Shown: in pieces, positions 1-4,607 of the stretch
Position numbering within the stretch: the first letter of the stretch is position 1
How the letters are laid out: each line of letters opens with the position of its first letter
Source: CAKZML01 sp041571575
Lineage (GTDB): Bacteria > Pseudomonadota > Gammaproteobacteria > Steroidobacterales > BM003
Assembly: GCA_041571575.1 (NCBI GenBank)
Contig: JBFFTZ010000187.1
Span: 1 to 5,528, forward strand
Reading direction: 5' to 3'
DNA length: 5,528 bases
The notes under the pieces: generated by a model
What the model saw: only the letters and a program-made list of their open reading frames with translations
Databases searched by the model: none
What the model was told of the DNA's origin: nothing
Made by a program: the position numbers and the translations under genes

Positions 1-1272
1 CTTGAACTCGCCGTTTGCGTAGTTGTACTCGTACTTGTTGACCAGGCCACCTTCCAGGTCGGCAATTTCAGCTTCCCAGTATTCGGCGAACTCGGGTGTG
101 GCACAACCCACGAACGGACCACTGAAATCATCAGCATCGGTTTGACCTATACGTGTGCACAGGTCGTCTTCGGTGTAGATCGAAGCGAAAGTGCCTTCGA
201 TGCTTTCCTTGTAAAAGCTGGCGCCCACGAACCAGTAGATGTCACTGTCAGAGGCAGAGTTCAGACGGAATTCCTGGCTGAAGTAGTCCACATCGTTATC
301 CTGCAGGTAGTCGTTAGCCTGCAGTGACGTGGCATCGTAATCTTCCAGGTAATGGTATTCGAAGGTCTTGTACCCGGTGATGGAGGTCAGGGTCTGGCCG
401 TTGGCCAGGTCCGCTTCGGCCTCCAGGGTGAAGCGCAGAATTTTGCCTTCGTCAACGCTGCCGTCGCTCAGGTCAGTAGTGACCTTGTCCTTGGGCAGAT
501 CGGGGTTCGAGGTGTCCCAGTACACCGAACCGGTGCCGCTACGGTCTTCGTAGAACACGGTTGCAGTGGTATCCCACATGTCGCCGGTGTAGCGAAGGGC
601 CGCACGCACGGCACTGCGGTCGTGACCGCCCAGTTTCTTGCCGTCGTACAGGTTCTCCAGGTAGCCATCGTCTTCAAAGTGATGGCCAGAGGCGCGGAAC
701 GCCCACTTGTCATTCAGAGGAATATTGATCGTGCCGGTTACGTCGACGTGGTTGTATTCTTCCAAGCCGAGGCTGAGGTTGCCGCCGAACTCGTCGTTGG
801 GCTTGTTGGTCCGCATGCTGACAGCGCCGGCAATGGCGTTACGACCGAAAAGAGTACCCTGCGGGCCCTTGACCACTTCAGCGCTCGCCATGTCAAAGAA
901 TGAGGAAATGGCACCACCGGTGCGGCCCTCGTACACGCCGTCCATGAAGATGCCCACGGACGGGTCACCACCGATGCCGAAATCATTGGTGCTGATGCCA
1001 CGAATGGACAGAGCGTCATTGAAGCTGTCTTCGGTACGGCCAGAAAAGCCGGGCGTCACGTCGGTAAGACCACGCACGTCCTCAATATTCGCTTTTTTCA
1101 TCATGTCCCCACTGAATGCGGAGACGGCAATGGGCACATCCTGAAGGCTCTGTTCTCTCTTCTGTGCGGTTACCACCACTTCTTCGATGGTCTGCTCAGC
1201 CATGGCTGCGCCGCTGATTGATGTCAGCGCGACTGCAGTAAAGCCGGCCAGCCATTTAGATTGCTGCGACAT
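1..1272 (-). CDS. TonB-dependent outer-membrane receptor, N-terminal part (C-terminus outside window)
   Basis: Outer-membrane gated channel that takes up a ligand (siderophore, vitamin or organic molecule) using energy from TonB-ExbBD. The frame is open from an ATG at 1272 through base 1, giving 424 residues with no stop; family members usually have about 700-900, so the later barrel strands and terminal aromatic residue lie off the left edge. Residues 1-25 form a signal peptide ending AMA before EQ. A TonB-box-like IEEVVVTAQKREQ follows at about 29-41. The plug domain (about 45-160) shows DVPIAVSAFSG, SIRGIS (89-94), DGVYEGR (111-117) and VVKGPQGTLFGRNAIAGAV (about 133-151). Residues from about 165 are aromatic-rich, alternating barrel sequence. 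A ribosome site AGGGGGA (1287-1281) sits 8 nt before the ATG and supports this start. The plug style is that of the large proteobacterial receptor group often used for organic carbon compounds; the ligand cannot be read from sequence. The gene is divergent from the zinc-ribbon gene. Confidence 0.95.
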   Translation of the reverse strand, partial: MSQQSKWLAGFTAVALTSISGAAMAEQTIEEVVVTAQKREQSLQDVPIAVSAFSGDMMKKANIEDVRGLTDVTPGFSGRTEDSFNDALSIRGISTNDFGIGGDPSVGIFMDGVYEGRTGGAISSFFDMASAEVVKGPQGTLFGRNAIAGAVSMRTNKPNDEFGGNLSLGLEEYNHVDVTGTINIPLNDKWAFRASGHHFEDDGYLENLYDGKKLGGHDRSAVRAALRYTGDMWDTTATVFYEDRSGTGSVYWDTSNPDLPKDKVTTDLSDGSVDEGKILRFTLEAEADLANGQTLTSITGYKTFEYHYLEDYDATSLQANDYLQDNDVDYFSQEFRLNSASDSDIYWFVGASFYKESIEGTFASIYTEDDLCTRIGQTDADDFSGPFVGCATPEFAEYWEAEIADLEGGLVNKYEYNYANGEFK

Positions 1273-1280
1273 TTGGAAAT

Positions 1281-1287
1281 TCCCCCT
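1281..1287 (-). promoter_or_regulatory. Ribosome binding site of the TonB receptor
   Basis: On the minus strand AGGGGGA lies 8 nt before the ATG at 1272. It is the only strong purine-rich site nearby and fixes the start that gives an intact signal peptide. Confidence 0.7.
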
Positions 1288-1378
1288 AAACTCGCCGACA
1301 TCCAACATGGTGCCGATCGTTGTTACGTGAAACGGCTGAACCTTTGGAGTTCACAACCCTTGTGGGGCGGAAAACCTC

Positions 1379-1404
1379 CCGACCGTGAAAAATCACGAAG
1401 TCGG
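1379..1404 (-). other. Stem-loop in the leader of the TonB receptor gene
   Basis: CCGAC (1379-1383) pairs with GTCGG (1400-1404), and CGTGA (1384-1388) pairs with TCACG (1393-1397), leaving an AAAA loop and a two-base AA bulge on the plus strand. The result is a 10-bp stem. On the minus strand it falls about 105-130 nt before the receptor start, inside the probable untranslated leader, and is followed by GAGG then TTTT. The T-run is too short and too late for a confident intrinsic terminator. It could shape mRNA stability or attenuation, or be a DNA site for a dimeric regulator. What is seen is only the pairing; the role is unknown. Confidence 0.4.
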
Positions 1405-1428
1405 ACTTATCAGGCCGCATCGTGTTGA

Positions 1429-1456
1429 ATAATACCAAACGATTCGCTTCGGGAAA
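1429..1456 (-). promoter_or_regulatory. Candidate promoter for the TonB receptor
   Basis: On the minus strand a -10-like TATTAT (1434-1429, 5 of 6 to TATAAT) is preceded, after a 16-nt spacer, by a poor -35-like TTTCCC (1456-1451). Transcription would begin near 1422 and give a leader of about 150 nt. The weak -35 with a dyad (1456-1476) directly upstream is the arrangement expected of an activator-dependent promoter. This is a reading by eye only. Confidence 0.3.
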
Positions 1457-1476
1457 CCCCTATATTAATTAGGGGT
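1456..1476. promoter_or_regulatory. Inverted repeat ACCCCTA-N7-TAGGGGT, candidate operator
   Basis: Perfect 7-bp arms, ACCCCTA (1456-1462) and TAGGGGT (1470-1476), flank an AT-only 7-bp centre that itself contains ATTAAT. Arm spacing of about two helical half-turns suits a dimeric helix-turn-helix regulator. The centre lies about 44 bp upstream of the inferred start of the receptor transcript (near 1422) and about 98 bp upstream of that of the zinc-ribbon gene, so it could act on either. Heptamer pairs of this look occur at NarL/FixJ-type sites, but I cannot name the regulator. Confidence 0.45.
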
Positions 1477-1519
1477 GATCGGGACAAGGACTAGACGGGG
1501 TATAGGTTAGAGCTGTTAT

Positions 1520-1557
1520 GGGCAAGTTTTGTGCCCCAGAGCTTTGTTGAATATATT
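1520..1557 (+). promoter_or_regulatory. Candidate promoter of the zinc-ribbon gene, overlapping a small hairpin
   Basis: TTGTGC (1529-1534, 3 of 6 to TTGACA) and TATATT (1552-1557, 5 of 6 to TATAAT) are 17 nt apart, placing a start near 1564 and a leader of about 40 nt. The -35 lies within an inverted repeat, GGGCA (1520-1524) and TGCCC (1532-1536), that might be an operator. A second small inverted repeat, CCCAG (1563-1567) and CTGGG (1574-1578), would be at the 5' end of the transcript. Assigned by eye. Confidence 0.35.
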
Positions 1558-1603
1558 GGACGCCCAGTGAACCCTGGGGTCATCAGATGTAGAATATTTG
1601 GCT

Positions 1604-1990
1604 ATGAATCCCTTTTACTGTTGGAAATGTGGCAAACAATTGCTTGATGAGCCCCTCCCCCTGGCTCGCCTTGCAGAGTGCCCCGGCTGCCGTTCCCAGT
1701 TGCATGTTTGCAGGATGTGCGAGTTTTTTGATACGGGGGTTGCCGACGCTTGCAAAGAACCGGTGGCTGAGCGGGTAATGGAGAAGGAACGCGCAAATTT
1801 CTGTGGCTATCTGCGAGTTTCCTCCCGGGAATGGGTGGCGCAGGATACCTCCATGACTGACCAGGCCAGAAAGGATCTGGACGCGTTGTTCGGTGCTCAG
1901 TCGGATTCCGACGCCACGCCCACCTCCGCTGAGAGCGCCGAACTGGACGAACTGAATCGCCTGTTTGGCGGTGGTCCGGGAGAGAACTAG
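1604..1990 (+). CDS. Eight-cysteine zinc-ribbon protein of unknown function
   Basis: A small soluble protein of 128 residues with no signal peptide or membrane segment. Two likely structural zinc sites are visible: CWKC (Cys6, Cys9) with CPGC (Cys26, Cys29), then CRMC (Cys36, Cys39) with Cys50 and Cys67 in NFCGYL; His34 in LHVC is an alternative ligand. The middle (about 51-69) is a conserved-looking KEPVAERVMEKERANFCGY block. The last 40 residues are acidic, low in complexity and end in LDELNRLFGGG, probably a flexible tail with a short helix. I recognise the pattern as a family of uncharacterised gammaproteobacterial proteins but know no assigned role; protein or nucleic-acid binding is possible. 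The ATG at 1604 is preferred over an in-frame TTG at 1598 because the family begins just before the first CxxC. No good ribosome site is seen. The stop overlaps that of the convergent MFS gene. Confidence 0.85.
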   Translation: MNPFYCWKCGKQLLDEPLPLARLAECPGCRSQLHVCRMCEFFDTGVADACKEPVAERVMEKERANFCGYLRVSSREWVAQDTSMTDQARKDLDALFGAQSDSDATPTSAESAELDELNRLFGGGPGEN

Positions 1991-3177
1991 CCGGGTTGGC
2001 GCTGGGGACGGTCTATTCCCCGGCTGATCATCAACAGGGCTGCGGCAGCCACAGCGGTTAATGTTCCCGCGGCGACAAACGCCACGGATTGTCCCAGCCA
2101 CTGCCAGATGGCGCCGATCAATATCGCCCCGGGCAAGGCCAGCAGCCCGCATACCAGGTGATAAAGGCCGTAGGCAGTGCCGCGCTGCAGGGGGTCGGCT
2201 GCGTCTCCCACCAGTGATCGCTCCGCCGCCTCGGTAGAGGCAAGGCTGGCGGCAAACAACAGGAACATCACCCAGGTCATCAGTTCGCTGCCATCCACCA
2301 CGGCTATCAGGAGCAGGGTCGCAACGCGTAAGGACCAACCGGCGATGACCACGGGAAGCCGCCCGATCTTGTCAGAGGCTGCGCCGGCCAGGTAGGACAC
2401 GAACACCTTGACCAGGCTGGCTGCGGCCCAGACCAGGGGAATGTACTCAAGCTTGATGCCGCGGCCTGCTGCCCACAGCACCAGGAAGGCCTCGGGCATG
2501 GTGGCAAGCGCCAGGGCGCCAGAGGCGATAATCAATGCCCGCAATCTGCCATCCAGCAGGGACCATTTTAGTGGTGCGTTGGATACCGCTTGGGGTTCGA
2601 CCCTGGGCAGGCCGAAGACGATCAACAGTAATACAGCGGCACCGGGGATGACGGACATCAGAAAGACATTGCTCATCTCAATGCCTTCGCTCAGTACCAG
2701 GAATGCCACCAGCGGGCCGATCACGGCGCCTACGTGGTCCATTGATCTGTGAAAACCGAAAGCTGCTCCCCGGTAGTGAGCGGCAACGGAGTTGGCGATC
2801 ATCGCATCCCGGGGCGCGGTGCGCAGACCCTTGCCTAGGCGATCCAGGAAACGCATCGCCATGACGAAGGGCCAGGCCAAGGCCAGTCCAATCAAGGGGC
2901 GGGCCAGGTTTGATGAACCATAGCCCCAGACCACCAGCGCCTTGGGGTTCCAGCCCTTGTCTGCCAGTCTCCCGGAAACCAGCTTCAGCACACTGGCAGT
3001 GGCCTCGGCCAGTCCCTCGACTAATCCGACGATGGCCGGTGTCGCCCCCAGGGCAACGGTCAAGAAGATCGGCAGTAGCGGGGTGATCATTTCACTTGCC
3101 GCATCATTTAATAATGACACCAGCGACAGAACCACCACCGTTCTTGGCAAGGCTGATTTCAATGCTTGGGCTGACAT
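1987..3177 (-). CDS. Major facilitator superfamily (MFS) transporter
   Basis: Inner-membrane secondary transporter of 396 residues, the usual MFS length, with about 12 hydrophobic segments and a full N- and C-terminal half. Motif A is visible in the loop after the second segment as SGRLADKGWNPKAL (68-81), with its second-half counterpart AGAASDKIGRLPVV (264-277). Further hallmarks are SLLNDAASEMITPLLP (21-36), RFLDRLGKGLRTAPRDAMIA (109-128) and GFHRSMDHVGAVIGP (141-155). These mark a subgroup of predicted efflux-type MFS proteins with LNDxASEM and DRxGKGxRxxPRD signatures; the substrate cannot be read from sequence. The ATG at 3177 gives a short cytoplasmic N-terminus before the first segment; the upstream ribosome site is weak. 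The gene stands alone on the minus strand, converges on the zinc-ribbon gene with a shared CTAG at 1987-1990, and is divergent from the dehydratase. Confidence 0.93.
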   Translation of the reverse strand: MSAQALKSALPRTVVVLSLVSLLNDAASEMITPLLPIFLTVALGATPAIVGLVEGLAEATASVLKLVSGRLADKGWNPKALVVWGYGSSNLARPLIGLALAWPFVMAMRFLDRLGKGLRTAPRDAMIANSVAAHYRGAAFGFHRSMDHVGAVIGPLVAFLVLSEGIEMSNVFLMSVIPGAAVLLLIVFGLPRVEPQAVSNAPLKWSLLDGRLRALIIASGALALATMPEAFLVLWAAGRGIKLEYIPLVWAAASLVKVFVSYLAGAASDKIGRLPVVIAGWSLRVATLLLIAVVDGSELMTWVMFLLFAASLASTEAAERSLVGDAADPLQRGTAYGLYHLVCGLLALPGAILIGAIWQWLGQSVAFVAAGTLTAVAAAALLMISRGIDRPQRQPG

Positions 3178-3504
3178 GGCGGCTTACCGGTTCCCGGCGT
3201 TTGGCCGCAATGCCGGGCTATGCCCGCCGCCACCCATGGTAACGCTATCGGACTGTTTAGCCGGCTCCGTGTCGCGCCATGCCCGCGACCGGTTCCGGTG
3301 GCCGGAGAGGGGGGTTCCAAGTAAACGCAGCGCAGAATAGGGTTGCATGAATATTCAGTTCGCCTGGCCGTTTCAGAGTCGTTTTTCGATTTTCGCTGAC
3401 GATAGCACGAGCAAACTCTTTCGAGGTAGCCGGGGAGGCAATACTCATTCAGAATAGCCGGTCCCGTGAGTTTCGCGGTTTCTGGGCAATAGTGGAATTT
3501 ATAC
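3178..3504. other. Non-coding divergent region between the MFS gene and the dehydratase
   Basis: These 327 bases hold no convincing gene. Frames that stay open here lack ribosome sites and recognisable content. The MFS-proximal half is GC-rich with several dyads: CGGGC-TAT-GCCCG (3214-3226), a bulged 9-bp stem at 3267-3292, and ACCGG-TT-CCGGT (3288-3299). The other half is more AT-rich and contains a perfect 10-bp palindrome, TGAATATTCA (3348-3357). Both flanking genes should have promoters here, but I find no pair of hexamers good enough to call. Confidence 0.6.
3267..3292. other. GC-rich stem-loop upstream of the MFS gene
   Basis: GTCGCG (3271-3276) pairs with CGCGAC (3284-3289) around a CCATGCC loop, and the stem extends by CCG (3267-3269) with CGG (3290-3292) past a one-base bulge at 3270. 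No T-run follows on either strand, so it is not an intrinsic terminator. It lies about 90-115 nt before the MFS start and could be part of that leader or an operator. Confidence 0.35.
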
Positions 3505-4452
3505 ATGGATATAGCAGCGGAAGTTCACCGGGCAGCAGCAAGAATTTATGACGTGGTGCGTGAGACGCCACTTGATTTGTTGGTGGGATTTAGCGACGAG
3601 CAGTGCGAGGTCTACGGCAAGCTCGAAAATCTGCAGCATACCGGTTCGTTCAAATTGCGTGGTGCGGTCAACAAGCTGATGTCATTGGATGCTGAGCAAC
3701 GCCATGCGGGCTGTGTGACAGCCTCCACCGGAAACCACGGAGCGGCGATGGCCTATGCTTTTTCCAAGCTGGGATTGAGGGGCATGGTGTTCGTTCCGGA
3801 GACGGCGGCCAAGACCAAGGTGGAAGCCATTCGTCGCTATGGCGGTGACCTGAAGTTCCATGGAGTGGATGGCGCACAGACCGAACGCTTCGCCCGGGAG
3901 TTTGCCGAGGCAAACGGGATGCTTTACGTGTCTCCTTATAACGATCCCCAGATCATCGGTGGACAGGGGACCGTTGGCTTGGAAATGCACCGCCAGCGCC
4001 CTAACCTGGATGCGGTGTTTGTCGCGGTAGGCGGAGGCGGATTGATGTCCGGCATTGCCGGGTTTTTGAAGTCAGTAAATCCGGATATCCAAATCTATGG
4101 ATGCCAACCCGCTAACTCTGCGGTCATGGCCCACTCAATCGAGGCGGGTCATGTTATCGATGAGGAAAGCCTGCCTACCCTGTCTGATGGCACGGCCGGC
4201 GGTATGGACCTGGATTCCATTACTTTTGAACCATGCAGGGATTTTGTTGATGAATGGATCCTGGTGGATGAACAGGAGATTGCCGCGGCGATGCGAAAGT
4301 TCATGCAAAGTCAGCACCAGCTTCTGGAAGGATCAGCCGGGGTCGCTCTTGCGGCAGTGGATCGGGTGAAAGATGCCCTGCAGGGAAAGCGGGTTGCCAC
4401 GGTGATCTGCGGTGCCAACATCAGCTTGGATACTCTCAAGCAGGTGCTGTGA
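3505..4452 (+). CDS. PLP-dependent threonine/serine dehydratase-type enzyme (fold type II, no ACT domain)
   Basis: Cytoplasmic enzyme that probably deaminates threonine to 2-oxobutanoate and/or serine to pyruvate, releasing ammonia. At 315 residues it is only the catalytic domain; the C-terminal ACT regulatory domain of biosynthetic IlvA is absent, as in catabolic dehydratases. The PLP lysine is Lys50 in GSFKLRGA (47-54). The substrate loop is STGNHG (74-79), the phosphate-binding glycine loop is GGGGL (176-180), and SDGTAGG (227-233) and EGSAGV (275-280) follow. CGAN (302-305) replaces the more common CGGN near the PLP ring nitrogen. Serine racemase, hydroxyectoine-type dehydratase or another hydroxy-amino-acid lyase of the same fold are alternatives, so no gene symbol is given. 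GGAA (3494-3497), 7 nt before the ATG, supports the start. It is divergent from the MFS gene and in the same direction as the regulator downstream. Confidence 0.9.
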   Translation: MDIAAEVHRAAARIYDVVRETPLDLLVGFSDEQCEVYGKLENLQHTGSFKLRGAVNKLMSLDAEQRHAGCVTASTGNHGAAMAYAFSKLGLRGMVFVPETAAKTKVEAIRRYGGDLKFHGVDGAQTERFAREFAEANGMLYVSPYNDPQIIGGQGTVGLEMHRQRPNLDAVFVAVGGGGLMSGIAGFLKSVNPDIQIYGCQPANSAVMAHSIEAGHVIDEESLPTLSDGTAGGMDLDSITFEPCRDFVDEWILVDEQEIAAAMRKFMQSQHQLLEGSAGVALAAVDRVKDALQGKRVATVICGANISLDTLKQVL

Positions 4453-4539
4453 AAGCCTGTTTTTGGTCAATAGATTAGAGGAGGAATGCCAGGCCCGTCG
4501 CAGGACTAGAGATGTAGAGTAACTGCTGAATTTTCCCCC

Positions 4540-4551
4540 ATGGTGTACCAT
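4540..4551. promoter_or_regulatory. Inverted repeat ATGGT-GT-ACCAT, candidate operator
   Basis: Five-bp perfect arms separated by two bases lie in the gap between the dehydratase and the regulator, about 57 bp before the preferred start of the regulator. With the dyad at 4573-4585 it could form an autoregulatory site. Short enough to be chance. Confidence 0.25.
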
Positions 4552-4572
4552 TGCTCAAGAAAAAACTGGTCA

Positions 4573-4585
4573 TTATCAGTGATAA
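4573..4585. promoter_or_regulatory. Inverted repeat TTATCA-G-TGATAA, candidate operator of the regulator gene
   Basis: A perfect 6-bp dyad around one central base lies 22 bp before the preferred TTG start at 4608. Its position just upstream of the ribosome site suggests a transcription-factor site, possibly for self-regulation. If translation began at the alternative TTG at 4551 this dyad would be coding, so the two readings compete. Confidence 0.35.
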
Positions 4586-4595
4586 AAACGATGGC

Positions 4596-4601
4596 AGGGA
4601 G
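4596..4601 (+). promoter_or_regulatory. Ribosome binding site that decides the regulator start
   Basis: AGGGAG lies 6 nt before the TTG at 4608. The upstream in-frame TTG at 4551 has no comparable site, and there is no in-frame ATG before the winged-helix domain. This favours 4608. Confidence 0.5.
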
Positions 4602-4607
4602 TGCTCA

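Noticed and set aside
352..903. A 183-codon plus-strand open frame, with shorter ones nearby (142-327, 707-1144)
   Set aside because: They are antisense to the TonB receptor, whose minus-strand frame has a signal peptide, ribosome site and family motifs; the plus-strand products have no recognisable content.
1379..1404. The leader stem-loop as a rho-independent terminator
   Set aside because: The only T-run on the minus strand is four bases and is separated from the stem by GAGG; on the plus strand there is none.
1583..2338. A 251-codon minus-strand open frame crossing the zinc-ribbon and MFS genes
   Set aside because: It overlaps two well-supported genes in other frames and its product is Arg/Gly-rich with no motif.
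3159..3506. Minus-strand open frames of 115 and 63 codons between the MFS gene and the dehydratase
   Set aside because: No ribosome site, no family resemblance, and they occupy the space where two divergent genes need promoters.
4479..4509. AGGAGG followed by ATG and seven codons (MPGPSQD) after the dehydratase
   Set aside because: Only one base separates the AGGAGG from the ATG, too close for efficient initiation, and the peptide shows no leader-type codon run.
4540..4542. ATG as a start for the regulator
   Set aside because: It is not in the regulator frame (11 bases before TTG 4551), and an in-frame TGA at 4527-4529 closes the regulator frame upstream.
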